Source of the DNA: Helcobacillus massiliensis
GTDB lineage: Bacteria > Actinomycetota > Actinomycetes > Actinomycetales > Dermabacteraceae
Assembly (NCBI RefSeq): GCF_014191425.1
Contig: NZ_JACHWP010000003.1
Span: forward strand, 62,001-126,000
Direction of reading: 5' to 3'
DNA: 64,000 nt
Shown: positions 1 to 13,012 of the stretch, in pieces
Position numbering within the stretch: position 1 is the stretch's first letter
How the letters are laid out: the number at the start of each line of letters is the position of its first letter
The notes under the pieces: generated by a model
Database searches by the model: none
What the model was told of the DNA's origin: nothing
What the model saw: only the letters and a program-made list of their open reading frames with translations
Made by a program: the position numbers and the translations under genes

Positions 1-1272
1 CAGGTCATGCGGGTCCGTCACCGCGGTCATCTCCCGCAGGGAGTGCATCGACAGGATCGGCACACCCACATCCACGGTCAGGAAGCCGAGACGGGTCGCG
101 GTGATCGGGCCGATCGTCGAACCGCACGGCATCGCATTGTTCGAGACGAACTCCTGCGAGGTGACACCGGCGGCGGCGCACGCGGCAGCCCAGGCGGCGG
201 CGCCGCGGCCGTCCGTGGCGTAGCGCTGGTTCGCGTTGATCTTCAGGATGGGACCGCCGCCTGCGACCGGCAGGTTCGCGGGGTCGTGCCGCTCCGCGTA
301 GTTCGGGTGCACACTGTGGCCCACATCCGAGGACACCAGCAGGCTGCTCGCGAACGCACGACGCCGCGTGGCGTCGTCGCCGCCGAGCGCCAGATGCAGG
401 CGCACCAGCACGTCCTCCAGGAACGGTCCGGCGGCACCGGAGCGGGTCGCGGAGCCCACTTCCTCATGGTCATTGGCGACGAACACGGCGATGCGGTCCG
501 TGGGCTCCGCTTCGATCATGGCGCGCACGCCCGCATGGGTGGACAGCAGGTTGTCGAGGCGGCCCGAAGCGAACAGCTCCTCGCGGGCACCGATGACGGC
601 GGGTGTCTGGGTGTCGGCGGTGACGATGTCGTACCCGGCGATGTTCGCGGGGTCCACCGGTGCGGCCTCACCCGTCACCGGGTCCTCGGCGAGTGCTGCC
701 AGGTCGGCGAGCACATCGTGCTCGTCGGTGGCCAGTCCCGTGATCGGCTGCAGGTGCCGCTGCGGGTCGAGCTTCAGGCCCTCGGAGTTGACCTGGCGGT
801 CCAGGTGGATCGCCAGCTGCGGAACCCGCAGGTACGCCCCGGTGCGGACGAGGCGCACGGTCCCGCCGGCCAGGACGATCCGTCCCGCCAGTGCCAGGTC
901 GCGGTCGAGGAACGAGTTCAGCAGCGCCCCGCCGTACACCTCCACCCCGACCTGGGAGAACCCGGCGGCGCTGGTGGAGGGCTTCGGCTTGAGCTTCAGC
1001 GACGGCGAATCCGTGTGCGCGCCGAAGATCGTCAGCGCAGTGGTGGAGTCGGCACCCGTCGGCACCGCGGCGGCGATGATGGAGCCGTCCCGCACCACGA
1101 ACACCCGCGCGCCCGGCTCGACCTGCCAGTCGTCCTCTTCGCGCAGTTCGGAGAAGCCGGCCTCGCGCAGGCGGCGAGCGGATTCGCGCACCGCGTGGTA
1201 GCTGGAGGGGGAGGCGGTCACGAACGCGGCGAGATCATCGACGAACTCGCGGGCGTCGGCGAGGCGGGGCAT
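1..1272 (-). CDS. M18 family aminopeptidase, 3' end cut by window edge
   Basis: Cytosolic zinc aminopeptidase (DAP/ApeB type) that removes N-terminal residues from peptides. The frame is open from ATG at 1272 to base 1 without a stop. Visible family motifs are GAHTDSPSLKLKPKP (His and Asp metal ligands), NNAMPCGSTIGP, and SMHSLRE near the end. The family runs to about 425-435 residues, so 424 codons here lack only the last 10-15. An AAAGGA ribosome site precedes the start. It is followed downstream-to-upstream by the membrane protein gene that ends at 1307, in the same direction. Family assignment is firm; substrate preference is not visible. Confidence 0.92.
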   Translation of the reverse strand, partial: MPRLADAREFVDDLAAFVTASPSSYHAVRESARRLREAGFSELREEDDWQVEPGARVFVVRDGSIIAAAVPTGADSTTALTIFGAHTDSPSLKLKPKPSTSAAGFSQVGVEVYGGALLNSFLDRDLALAGRIVLAGGTVRLVRTGAYLRVPQLAIHLDRQVNSEGLKLDPQRHLQPITGLATDEHDVLADLAALAEDPVTGEAAPVDPANIAGYDIVTADTQTPAVIGAREELFASGRLDNLLSTHAGVRAMIEAEPTDRIAVFVANDHEEVGSATRSGAAGPFLEDVLVRLHLALGGDDATRRRAFASSLLVSSDVGHSVHPNYAERHDPANLPVAGGGPILKINANQRYATDGRGAAAWAAACAAAGVTSQEFVSNNAMPCGSTIGPITATRLGFLTVDVGVPILSMHSLREMTAVTDPHDL

Positions 1273-1306
1273 GGGGTGTCCTTTCGAGGGGGAGAAGGGC
1301 TTCTGC

Positions 1307-3283
1307 TCAGCGTACGTGACCGTCGGTGCCGCGGCAGGGCTTCATGCGAAGAAGCTTCGCCTCGCCCACCTGGTGCACCACCTCCGCTGCGCCGGTGTCG
1401 CTGATCTCGTTGAGCCCCGTGTAGGTGGCGCTGCCCTCGCCGATCTCCTCCGGCCCGAAGTCGAGGGCGTAGTCGACCCCGAGATCGTGCATCGCATCGC
1501 ACACCTTCGGGTTCACCTGCGCGTCGTCAAGCTTCGCGTTCAGCAGGTGCTGCTCACGCGGGGCGGAGAAGCTGATCGTGTAGTTGAGGACCTTCCGATC
1601 GCCGATCGCATACGCGAGCGACGACCCGTTCAGCGCGTTCGTGGCGATGACCGCATCCTCCGGCACATAGTCGGGCAGGGACCGCAGGAGGACCTTCTCG
1701 TCATCGCTGAGCAGGGGGCCCGGGCGCCACTGCTCGTGGGCGAACTCCACGACCCCCTCCGATGCCCACGACATCGAACTGAGGCCGCCCACGGCAACCA
1801 GCCCGACCAGGACGATGCGGGGGCTCGCCCACTTCTCGGTAATGACCTCCGCAGCGAGGCCGATCGCGGGCAGCCCCACCACGAGCGGGATCGCCGCCAT
1901 GCGCCACTGGTCGCTGTAGAACGGGCCGGTGACGTCGTAGCGCAGCGGCTGCTCATTGACCGCAAGTGCCACATAGAACACCCACCCTGACGCCAGGAAC
2001 GACAGCGCCAAGAAGGAGAACCGACCCCGTTTGGCGACCAGCACGATCACCAGCGAAGTCAGCGTCACCGCCACCAGGAGGATCTCCTGGCGGACGCTGG
2101 GGATGCCCATTGCCAGGACCTGCCTCAGTGCCTGGATCTCCGTGGAGTGCGCGATCCAGATCGAAGCGGATGCTGCTGAAGGGCGGAGATTCGACCACAC
2201 CCACCACGCGGCCGGAACCGCCGCAGCCAGGGCCGCTGCGCACAGCGCCGCCCAGGCCCAGCGGCGGCCGATCAGGTGATGCACCGTGGCCCAGGCGATC
2301 ATCGGCACCAGCAGCAGGAACCCGGCATGCACGCCCTGAGGGTGCGCCACCGCCACCGCGGCCGCTGCCAGTGCTGCCAGGGGGATCGCCGCCAGGGGAT
2401 GGACGTTCGCACCGGCGTTGATGCGGACCGTGAGCGCCACGATCGCCACCAGTGCCGGCATCAGCGTCATCGCGAGCAGGAACGGCAGCAGGATCCCGAA
2501 CATGCCGGGCCCGTACGGGAAGGCCATGAACATGCCGGCGACCATGCCGGTGGCGAGCACGCCGACGCGGCGCAGCCCGAGCACGTCCTTGGAGATCGCC
2601 AGCAGGCCCAGCGGCCACACGATGCCGCTGACCACGAACATGAGGGCGTTCTGCGCCAGCCAGATCGGTGCGTTGAACAGGATCACCGGGAGGGACGCGA
2701 TCTGGTGCCACGCCGAGGGGTAGTACGACGGCGGGTGGTCCTTGATCGTCAACGACCCTACGTTCCAGGCGGAGGCGCTGCCCGTGTTCTCGATCCAGCG
2801 GATCGCATTCATATGGAAGATGTTGTCGTACGTCTGGCTGATCTCCACCGGTGTGCCCATCAGCAAGCAGAACGTCCAGGTGGTCACCACTGCGGCGATC
2901 GCGAGCGCGACCGGCACGGCGGGGTCATGGCGGCGCAGAACACGAGTCGCGCCGCGGGATCTGCTCGACGCTCGGTGGCCTCCGTCGGCGTCCTGCACGG
3001 CCCGCTCACTGGCACGTCGGCGGCGCAGACGCACCGGCAGCATCGCCAGCGCCGTCACCGCGACGAACAGCAGGGTCACCGCCAGCACCGGCAGCGGCGA
3101 CCAGCTCACGCCCAGTCGCGCTGCACTCTCCGCAGCGACGAACACGATCACCACGGACACGGGAGCGGCAAGCGCGGTGCGAGATGTCCAACTCAGCGGC
3201 AGCTGCCAGGTGACGGCGCTGCCGGGCAGGAACAGGACCGCGATGGCGGTCAGCGCCGAGGCGAACAGGTAGAGATAGTCCAC
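1307..3283 (-). CDS. large polytopic membrane protein (DUF6541-like)
   Basis: 658-residue integral membrane protein starting at GTG 3283 with AAGGA 6 nt upstream. About the first two thirds are hydrophobic segments (roughly 12-15 helices), broken near residues 85-125 by an Arg-rich cytoplasmic loop. The last 150 residues are soluble and probably extracytoplasmic. The architecture resembles the actinobacterial DUF6541 family, which is related to GT-C-like membrane proteins, but I see no catalytic signature. It lies downstream of the acyltransferase-SGNH gene in the same direction, which suggests a role in cell-envelope glycan or polymer modification. That role is inference. Confidence 0.7.
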   Translation of the reverse strand: MDYLYLFASALTAIAVLFLPGSAVTWQLPLSWTSRTALAAPVSVVIVFVAAESAARLGVSWSPLPVLAVTLLFVAVTALAMLPVRLRRRRASERAVQDADGGHRASSRSRGATRVLRRHDPAVPVALAIAAVVTTWTFCLLMGTPVEISQTYDNIFHMNAIRWIENTGSASAWNVGSLTIKDHPPSYYPSAWHQIASLPVILFNAPIWLAQNALMFVVSGIVWPLGLLAISKDVLGLRRVGVLATGMVAGMFMAFPYGPGMFGILLPFLLAMTLMPALVAIVALTVRINAGANVHPLAAIPLAALAAAAVAVAHPQGVHAGFLLLVPMIAWATVHHLIGRRWAWAALCAAALAAAVPAAWWVWSNLRPSAASASIWIAHSTEIQALRQVLAMGIPSVRQEILLVAVTLTSLVIVLVAKRGRFSFLALSFLASGWVFYVALAVNEQPLRYDVTGPFYSDQWRMAAIPLVVGLPAIGLAAEVITEKWASPRIVLVGLVAVGGLSSMSWASEGVVEFAHEQWRPGPLLSDDEKVLLRSLPDYVPEDAVIATNALNGSSLAYAIGDRKVLNYTISFSAPREQHLLNAKLDDAQVNPKVCDAMHDLGVDYALDFGPEEIGEGSATYTGLNEISDTGAAEVVHQVGEAKLLRMKPCRGTDGHVR

Positions 3284-3326
3284 GAACAGTCCTTGTGCGG
3301 GGGCCGGGGAGCGGCGGTTCCCACCA

Positions 3327-5792
3327 TTATGGGGTCACCAACAGGTCGGGGTAGGACTCGGCGATGACCTCCAGCATCCGCGGCTGCATCGCTGTGGCGA
3401 ACACCTTCGAGACATGGTTGGAGTCCATGAACACCGCGGTGTTGCCCTGGACGGGCACGCACTGGCCCGACGGGCAGATCTCGGGAGTGAGATCGGCCGT
3501 CACCACGCGGCCGGGCCCTGGGGCAGCCGACGCTGTCAGCACCTGCGGGTCGACGAGGGACAGCACAGAGGCAGCGGGGACCCCGCACTGGGCGTTCGCG
3601 TCCGCTCCTGTGCCGTCGTTCTCCAGGACCTTCTCCGCGCACGTGTACATGTTCTGGGAGAACCGGGGGTTGTCACGAATGGTGAGAACGTCGATTCCGC
3701 GCGCGGTGAGTTCGGCGGTGCCGGAGGTCATACCAGCCAGCGCGACGTCTCGGTTGCGGCCGAGGTCCACGGCTGACCCGTTGATGACGACCAGATCAGG
3801 CTTCAGCGCAGTCGCCTGGTCGATTACCCAATCGCGGTAGCCGGCGCAGCGGTCCTCCGGGTTGGGGGCGTCGGCGAAGGGGCAGGCGTCCATGTGCATG
3901 TTGATGATCTGCCAGTTGCCCTTCTCGGCGGCGGATTCCATCGCCGGAATCCACTGGCGGGCGTGAGAGGACCCGGCCACGAGCACCAGGTGGTCGTAGT
4001 CGGCGTCGGCGGGCAGGCGCATGTCGCAGTGCTGGCCGGGGAAGGCTGCAGGGGCACTGGGACCGGAGCAGCGGTACCGCTGGGCTGGCCACTGGCTGTC
4101 GAGCTGATGCCCCGCAGGCACGAGGTCACCGGCGCGCACGTCGGCCGGCTCGGGTGCCTTCTGCTTCTCCTGAACACCGGAGGTGGGGCCGATGGCGGCG
4201 GTCCTCTCCGCTTCGGTGGACAGCTGGTAGCGCCAGCCGAACGCGCCGCCGGCCACGAGCGCGAGGCACAGGCCGATGACGGCGAGGGACCGGCCCGTGG
4301 GGGCGGCCTTCCAGCGGGGGTGGCGGAACCGCGAGTCCACCAGGCGGGTCAGCGCCCAGGAGATGAGCAGGGAGACCGCGATGATCGCGAACCCGTCGGC
4401 CAGGCCCGCGCGGGGCTTGTCGAGCACATGCAGGGTGAGCACGAGGATCGGCCAGTGCACCAGGTACATCGCGTAGGAGATGGAGGCGAGCGAGCGCGGC
4501 AGTCGCATGGTGAGGATGCGGTCGAAGCCCCAGCGGGTGCCGGAGTGGCCCGCGGCGATGATGAGCGCGGCGGCGGTGATCGGCCAGATCGCGATCCAGC
4601 CGGGGAACTGGCCCTGCACATCGAGCACGATGCCGGTGGAGACCAGCAGGCCGAATCCGACCCAGCCGGCGAGGCCGCGCAGCACGGCGGAGCCGGGGCG
4701 GGAGCCGGAACCGGGGCGTTCGGCGCGGGTGGCGCGGTCGATGCGGGGCAGCAGCAGCGCCAGCAGGGTGCCGGCGGCGACCTCCCACAGGCGCGCCGGG
4801 GTCGAGAAGTACGCGGCGGTCTGCTCCGTGGCGGTGAGGTGGATCGAGTAGGCGAGGGAGGCGGCGAACAGGGCGCCGAACAGGGCGAACGCGAACGCCT
4901 TCGGCTTCGCGCCCGGCCGGCGGGACACCAGGGCCACCAGACCGAACAGCAGCGGCCACAGCAGGAACACCTGCCCCTGCAGGCTGAGGGACCAGAAGTG
5001 CTGCAGCGGGGAGGCGACCGAGATGTCCTGGGCGTAGTAGTCGACTGCTTCGCTGCTCAGCAGGATGTTCTGCCAGTAGGTGGCGGAGGCGAGCGCCTGC
5101 GTGATCATCGGCTGCCAGGCCGACGGCGGCAACAGGAACCGGGTCGCGATCAGCACCGCGAGGATCACGATCACCGCGGGCGGCAGCAGACGTGTGAAGG
5201 TGCGCAGCCAGGTGCGGATCGGGCTGCCGAGGGAGCCGGTGCGCAGCCGCCGCCCGAACGATGCGGACAGCAGGAACGCGGAGATGAACAGGAACACGTC
5301 GACGCCGCCGGAGACCCGCCCGAACCACACATGGAAGACGACGATCAGCGCGACCGCGACGGTGCGCAGGCCCTCGATCTCGGGCCGGAAGTGGGAGGTT
5401 CGGCGGCGGGCCGACGGGGGCCGCAGGTCGTCCGGGTCCGCAACGGGGCCGGAGCGCCACAGGTCGATGGAGGTGCTGCCGGGTGCGGCGCCGGCGGCGG
5501 GACCGCCCAGGGCGGGGTCGTCGGCGTCGGTGGGGGAGGAGCCGTCGGGGCCGACGGATCCGCGCTCGAGCGCGTCCCAGTCGGGGAAGTCGTCGCGCGC
5601 GTCGTCGTCCAGCCAAGCGGGGGAGTCGTCCCAGGGGGAGTCGTCGCCCCCGGATCCCCAGGCCGCGAAGTCCTCGAAGTCGTCTTCGACGGGGTCCTGG
5701 GTCCAGTGGAAGTCCTCGCCGGCGGGTTCACCGGAGCGCGAGGGCTCCTGCAGGAAGTCCTCGAGGCTGAACACGGGGCCGCGATTCGACAT
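3327..5792 (-). CDS. membrane acyltransferase (acyltransferase 3) with C-terminal SGNH domain
   Basis: 821-residue OafA/YrhL-type enzyme, predicted to transfer acyl groups (often acetyl) to cell-envelope glycans. The first ~150 residues are acidic and Asp/Pro-rich, a disordered cytoplasmic tail. An acyltransferase 3 domain with about 10 membrane helices follows, opening with IEGLRTVAVALIVVFHVWFG, whose His is the family's catalytic residue. The C-terminal ~270 residues form an extracytoplasmic SGNH domain with GSSHARQW (nucleophile block) and DSNHVS (catalytic Asp-x-x-His). I placed the start at ATG 5792, not the in-frame ATG at 5849, because the latter overlaps tgt's upstream region and a -10 box sits 7 nt before 5792. 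Substrate is unknown. Confidence 0.88.
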   Translation of the reverse strand: MSNRGPVFSLEDFLQEPSRSGEPAGEDFHWTQDPVEDDFEDFAAWGSGGDDSPWDDSPAWLDDDARDDFPDWDALERGSVGPDGSSPTDADDPALGGPAAGAAPGSTSIDLWRSGPVADPDDLRPPSARRRTSHFRPEIEGLRTVAVALIVVFHVWFGRVSGGVDVFLFISAFLLSASFGRRLRTGSLGSPIRTWLRTFTRLLPPAVIVILAVLIATRFLLPPSAWQPMITQALASATYWQNILLSSEAVDYYAQDISVASPLQHFWSLSLQGQVFLLWPLLFGLVALVSRRPGAKPKAFAFALFGALFAASLAYSIHLTATEQTAAYFSTPARLWEVAAGTLLALLLPRIDRATRAERPGSGSRPGSAVLRGLAGWVGFGLLVSTGIVLDVQGQFPGWIAIWPITAAALIIAAGHSGTRWGFDRILTMRLPRSLASISYAMYLVHWPILVLTLHVLDKPRAGLADGFAIIAVSLLISWALTRLVDSRFRHPRWKAAPTGRSLAVIGLCLALVAGGAFGWRYQLSTEAERTAAIGPTSGVQEKQKAPEPADVRAGDLVPAGHQLDSQWPAQRYRCSGPSAPAAFPGQHCDMRLPADADYDHLVLVAGSSHARQWIPAMESAAEKGNWQIINMHMDACPFADAPNPEDRCAGYRDWVIDQATALKPDLVVINGSAVDLGRNRDVALAGMTSGTAELTARGIDVLTIRDNPRFSQNMYTCAEKVLENDGTGADANAQCGVPAASVLSLVDPQVLTASAAPGPGRVVTADLTPEICPSGQCVPVQGNTAVFMDSNHVSKVFATAMQPRMLEVIAESYPDLLVTP

Positions 5793-5799
5793 CGAGCTG

Positions 5800-5829
5800 A
5801 GTGTAGTCGGCCCCAGTCGACCGTGTGAG
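5800..5829 (-). promoter_or_regulatory. leaderless promoter of the acyltransferase gene
   Basis: Reading the minus strand: CTCACA (5824-5829), 18 nt spacer, TACACT (5800-5805), 7 nt, then ATG at 5792. No ribosome-binding site is present. The transcript would begin at or next to the start codon. Confidence 0.5.
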
Positions 5830-5851
5830 GCACTCGTGGGAAACTTCATGC

Positions 5852-7102
5852 ATGCCTCGAACCACGTCCTTCACCCTCGGCACTCAGGCCGCTGACTCCC
5901 GCGCCCGCACCGGCGTCATCTCCACTCCGCACGGCGACATCGCCACCCCGGCGTTCATCCCCGTCGGGACCAAGGCGACGGTGAAGGCGGTGCTGCCGGA
6001 ATCCGTTGCGCAGCTCGGTGCCCAGGCCGTGCTGGCGAACGCCTACCACCTGTACCTCCAGCCCGGCCACGACCTCATCGACGAGGCCGGTGGCCTCGGC
6101 CGCTTCATGAACTGGCCCGGCCCCACCTACACCGACTCCGGCGGCTTCCAGGTGATGAGCCTCGGCGCCGGGTTCAAGAAGGTGCTCAGCGAATCGTTCT
6201 CCGGCAATCAGCGGGCCACGACCCCGTCGGGCCGCGATGATGACGTGGAGGCCGGCAAGGACCGCCTCGCCCACGTGGATGACGACGGTGTGGACTTCCG
6301 CTCCTTCATCGACGGCTCTCAGCACCGCTTCACCCCCGAAGTGTCGATGCAGATCCAGCACGGTCTCGGCGCGGACATCATGTTCGCGTTCGATGAGCTG
6401 ACCACCCTGATGAACTCCCGCCGCTACCAGGAGGAGGCGCTGGAGCGCACCCGCCTGTGGGCCCAGCGGTGCCTGGCGGAGCACGCCCGCCTCACCGAGG
6501 AGCGGCAGCACAAGCCCTACCAGCAGCTGTGGGGCGTCATCCAGGGCGCCCAGTACGAGGACCTGCGGCGCAAGGCCGCCCGCGACCTCGGGTCGATGGA
6601 GGTGGACGGCTGGAGCTTCGACGGTTTCGGCATCGGCGGTGCGCTGGAGAAGGAGAACCTCGGCACGATCGTCGGCTGGGTGACGGACGAACTGCCCGAC
6701 GAGAGGCCCCGCCACCTGCTGGGCATCTCCGAAGTGGACGACCTGTTCGTCGCGATCGCCGCCGGCGCGGACACCTTCGACTGCGTGTCCCCGTCGCGCG
6801 TGGCCCGCAACTCCGCGGTGTACACCCGCACCGGCCGGGTCAACCTGACGGGAGCGAAGTACCGCCGTCAGTTCTCTCCGATCGACGACACCTGCGACTG
6901 CTACACCTGCCAGAACTACACCGCCGCCTACGTCCACCACCTGTTCCGCGCGAAGGAGATGCTGTCCTCCACCCTGTGCACCATCCACAACGAACGATTC
7001 GTGGTGCGGCTGGTCGACGAGATCCGCGAGTCCATCACGAACGGCACGTTCGCCGAGCTGCGGGAGGAGCGCACCGGCCAGTACTACGGCGAGGTGCGGT
7101 AG
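5852..7102 (+). CDS. tgt: queuine/preQ1 tRNA-ribosyltransferase
   Basis: Exchanges guanine-34 in tRNAs with GUN anticodons for queuine or preQ1. 416 residues. The base-binding motif DSGGFQV is present. The nucleophile Asp is residue 310 in FDCVSPSRVARN, and the zinc site C348-x-C350-x2-C353 lies in CDCYTCQNY with a downstream His. About 50 extra hydrophilic residues follow DSGGFQV, a linker I also associate with actinobacterial homologues. ATG 5852 is preferred over GTG 5825 because homologues start at about this point. No queuosine biosynthesis genes are nearby, so the enzyme probably works on salvaged base; that is inference. Confidence 0.95.
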   Translation: MPRTTSFTLGTQAADSRARTGVISTPHGDIATPAFIPVGTKATVKAVLPESVAQLGAQAVLANAYHLYLQPGHDLIDEAGGLGRFMNWPGPTYTDSGGFQVMSLGAGFKKVLSESFSGNQRATTPSGRDDDVEAGKDRLAHVDDDGVDFRSFIDGSQHRFTPEVSMQIQHGLGADIMFAFDELTTLMNSRRYQEEALERTRLWAQRCLAEHARLTEERQHKPYQQLWGVIQGAQYEDLRRKAARDLGSMEVDGWSFDGFGIGGALEKENLGTIVGWVTDELPDERPRHLLGISEVDDLFVAIAAGADTFDCVSPSRVARNSAVYTRTGRVNLTGAKYRRQFSPIDDTCDCYTCQNYTAAYVHHLFRAKEMLSSTLCTIHNERFVVRLVDEIRESITNGTFAELREERTGQYYGEVR

Positions 7103-10312
<3,210 letters not shown>

Positions 10313-10324
10313 GCCCGCCCGGTG

Positions 10325-10855
10325 TCACCTCTTCGCGGTGGTGAACGCGATGATCGAGCTGATGACGCTGAGCAGTGTGAGCAACGGCGACACGATCATC
10401 ACCCCGATCACGCCGAGGCCGATCAGGCCCATCTGATCGTCGGTGAGGGTGCTGTTGTTGACGCCGACTGCGATCACAGCCGCCAGCAGCAGGACCACGC
10501 CGGCGGCGGCGAGGATCACCAGCAGGGCCGCCGTGAGGGAGAAGAAGCGGGAGGCGCCGCCGTGCCGGATCGCGGCGATCAGGCTTCCGATCACGGTGAG
10601 GAACGCGAAGCCGCCGTTGATGGCGAGGAGCACGAGGAAGAACGCGCCGAACACCGCGGATGAGTCCTCGCTGCTGCTGACCCCGCTCATCACCAGCATG
10701 CCGGCGGCGATGCCGCCACCGGCGAGGGTGATGAGGTTGAGGATCAGCGCGGTGAGGAGGCTGGTGCGGCTGACAGGCTGGACGGGAGTCCAGGCGGGAG
10801 CACCGAAGCCGGCAGGTGCGGCGCTGCAGCCGACGGGGGCGGGGTAAGCGGTCAT
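10325..10855 (-). CDS. small four-helix membrane protein next to jetA
   Basis: 176 residues. A short Pro/Ala-rich N-terminus with Thr/Tyr is followed by four hydrophobic segments (about residues 32-55, 68-92, 103-130, 145-170). AGAGG lies upstream of ATG 10855. It diverges from jetA with 112 bp between the start codons. Topology and size match the five membrane proteins at 12.4-15.6 kb, though sequence similarity is weak. I do not recognise a functional family. Its position suggests it belongs to the same locus as the SMC-like genes; that is inference. Confidence 0.7.
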   Translation of the reverse strand: MTAYPAPVGCSAAPAGFGAPAWTPVQPVSRTSLLTALILNLITLAGGGIAAGMLVMSGVSSSEDSSAVFGAFFLVLLAINGGFAFLTVIGSLIAAIRHGGASRFFSLTAALLVILAAAGVVLLLAAVIAVGVNNSTLTDDQMGLIGLGVIGVMIVSPLLTLLSVISSIIAFTTAKR

Positions 10856-10954
10856 GGTGGAACCTCTGCTTCCAGGTAACGGGGTCGTGGATGTCTTCGA
10901 CCGTAATCGCCGTCTGCCAGGGCCGCGAGGGGCACTGGTGCCCGGGCCGATTGA

Positions 10955-10960
10955 TACCCT
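10955..10960 (+). promoter_or_regulatory. -10 box of a leaderless jetA transcript
   Basis: TACCCT ends exactly 7 nt before GTG 10968. No ribosome-binding site precedes that GTG. The spacing matches other leaderless starts in this window and supports GTG 10968 over the in-frame ATG at 10854. Confidence 0.5.
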
Positions 10961-10967
10961 GGGGCGC

Positions 10968-12455
10968 GTGAAGCACCAGGGAGCACCGGGCGCGCAGCGC
11001 CTCACAGCCGGTGAGCGCAAGTCCGCCTACGAGAAGCTGCGCCGCATGTCGACGTGGCGCCTGCTGAGCGCCCACAAAGCACCTGCTGTGCTGGCGATCC
11101 TGCAGTCCGTGTTCCCCGCCGGTGACCGGCGCCTGGAGCGCAGTGAGATGGTGGCGCGGGTCAACACGCACCTCGGCCTGCTGCACGACGACGATGAGCA
11201 GCGCACCACCGCCGGCGACTACGTGGACTCGTGGGTGCGCGAGGGCTACCTGACGCGCCGCGACGATCCCCATTCGGTGGAGACCACGTTCGAGCCGTCG
11301 CCCGCCACGGTGGACGCCGTCCAGTTCATCGCGTCCCTGGAGGAGCACAACCCGACCACCACGGAGTCCCGCCTCACCCTGGTGCTGCAGCAGTTCGAAC
11401 GCCTCGCCCAGGAGACGGAGACGGACCGCGACGTGCGCCTGCGGGACCTGCAGCAGCGCCGGGAGGACATCGAGCGGGAGATCCGGGAGCTGTCCGAAGG
11501 GGAGCTGATGCTGCCCAGCCAGGACACGTCCGTGGACCGCCTGAAGGACATCCTGCTGATCGCCGACCGCCTCTCCGGCGACTTCCTGCAGTACCGAGAG
11601 GACCTGCGGGCTGTGGACCTGCATCTGCGTGAGCAGATCCTCTCGCCCGAGGGCTCCCGCGGTGAGATCCTCGAACAGCTCCTCGCCGGGGACGACCTCC
11701 TCGGCCAGTCCACGGTGGGGCGCACCTTCACCGCCTTCTTCCGCCTGCTGAACGACCCGCGGCAGAACGAGCAGGCGCAGGACGTGGTGGACCGGCTGCT
11801 CTCCCGCGAGTTCGCGAAGAAGCTGACCCGCGCGGAGCGGGAGAAGCTCGCGAACGTATTCAGCGACCTGTACGAGCCGGCGCAGGAAGTGCTCGATGTG
11901 AAGACCGAGCTGTACCGGTCCCTGGCACGGTTCGTCCGCTCCCAGGACTTCCGCCAGCACCGGGTCCTGCTGGACCTGCTGCAGGAGGCTCAGGGCATCG
12001 CCCTGGCGCAGAAGGACGAGGTGCCGCCGAAGTCGCCGTTCCCGATGGAGCTGGACCTCACCCGCATCCAGGTGACGAGCGTGGCCCAGCATGTTCTGAA
12101 GGACCCGTCGGACCCGGGCCTGCCCGCCGAAGCGGTGGTGCACGACGCCACCATGCTCAGCCCGGAGGCCCTCGAGGACCTCGTGCAGATCAACGACATC
12201 GACCTGGCCGGCCTCACCGCCCGCGTCAACGACACCGTCGCGGCCCGCGGGCAGGCGACGGTCGGCTCCCTCGTCCGCGACGGCGCCGCCACCCAGGGTC
12301 TGGCGTCCGTGGTGGGCCTGATGCTGCTGGCCACGCAGTACGCCTCGAAGCGTGAAGGCGATGCGGAGCTGATCCAGTGGGTGGAGCCGGGCGATGTGCC
12401 GTACGCGGCGAAGATCCCCGCGTTCTACTTCCTCGAGGCCCTGCCGGACGCCTGA
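10968..12455 (+). CDS. jetA: JetA/MksF-like kleisin of a Wadjet/Mks SMC complex (DUF3375)
   Basis: 495 residues with the character of DUF3375: an N-terminal winged-helix region (about residues 15-110), a long charged helical middle (110-290), and the FVRSQDFRQHR block typical of the family at about residue 325. In Wadjet type I, JetA is the kleisin that bridges the heads of JetC; the complex extrudes loops on closed circular plasmids and JetD then cuts them. Here jetA stands alone: jetB and jetC lie 3.3 kb downstream, beyond five opposite-strand genes. Its 3' end overlaps the convergent membrane gene by 31 bp. Family call is firm; whether this locus defends against plasmids is open because jetD is missing. 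Confidence 0.9.
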   Translation: MKHQGAPGAQRLTAGERKSAYEKLRRMSTWRLLSAHKAPAVLAILQSVFPAGDRRLERSEMVARVNTHLGLLHDDDEQRTTAGDYVDSWVREGYLTRRDDPHSVETTFEPSPATVDAVQFIASLEEHNPTTTESRLTLVLQQFERLAQETETDRDVRLRDLQQRREDIEREIRELSEGELMLPSQDTSVDRLKDILLIADRLSGDFLQYREDLRAVDLHLREQILSPEGSRGEILEQLLAGDDLLGQSTVGRTFTAFFRLLNDPRQNEQAQDVVDRLLSREFAKKLTRAEREKLANVFSDLYEPAQEVLDVKTELYRSLARFVRSQDFRQHRVLLDLLQEAQGIALAQKDEVPPKSPFPMELDLTRIQVTSVAQHVLKDPSDPGLPAEAVVHDATMLSPEALEDLVQINDIDLAGLTARVNDTVAARGQATVGSLVRDGAATQGLASVVGLMLLATQYASKREGDAELIQWVEPGDVPYAAKIPAFYFLEALPDA

Positions 12456-13012
12456 GCGCCCGCGTTCGCGGACCCCGCCGGCGCCGGCCCTGAGCGCTCT
12501 GCTTGCGCGTGCCGGACGGCGATCCAGCTGAGCACCGCGGAGGCGATCGGCAGAACAGTCAGCAGCAGCACCAGCGCCAGCACATCTGCCCACCATTGAG
12601 GCGACGCGGCGTCGGAAAGCGTGGTGCTCGGACCCCCAGCCAGGGCGAACCAGACGACGAGACCGACGACGGCGAGGAGCAGGGCTGCGCCGCCGGCACC
12701 GGCGTATGCGCGCACCCGTCGGCCCCCGAACACCAGCAGCACCGCGTCCGCAGCCAGGGTCACCAGAGCCGTCGCCGTGACCACGAGCAGGCCCACGACC
12801 ATGGCGAACAGCAGGCGCCCCAGCCACTCGGTCCCGTCCTGCCCCTGCCGGTCCGCTACGGGGATGAGCAGCGCTGACACGGCGAAGGCAGCGGTGGTGA
12901 GCGTCGCCGTGATCGTGGCGCAGACGGCCCCCGTCAGCTCCGCAGCCCGGTGACGGCGAGAACCCGTCGGGATCCCCAAGAGCGGAGCCGACGGGTTCTG
13001 CACCTCAGGCAC
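12425..13012 (-). CDS. small four-helix membrane protein, copy 2
   Basis: 195 residues from GTG 13012, which overlaps the stop of the preceding gene by 8 bp (translational coupling); a second GTG at 13003 is possible. Four hydrophobic segments lie at about residues 25-50, 62-95, 105-130 and 145-170. The tail is Ala/Gly/Ser-rich and ends in Arg-Lys. The block around ADAVLLVFGGRRVRAYAG corresponds to LDVVLLVRGPGRVRAWAA in the upstream gene, so the two look like tandem paralogues. Function unknown. Confidence 0.65.
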   Translation of the reverse strand: MPEVQNPSAPLLGIPTGSRRHRAAELTGAVCATITATLTTAAFAVSALLIPVADRQGQDGTEWLGRLLFAMVVGLLVVTATALVTLAADAVLLVFGGRRVRAYAGAGGAALLLAVVGLVVWFALAGGPSTTLSDAASPQWWADVLALVLLLTVLPIASAVLSWIAVRHAQAERSGPAPAGSANAGAQASGRASRK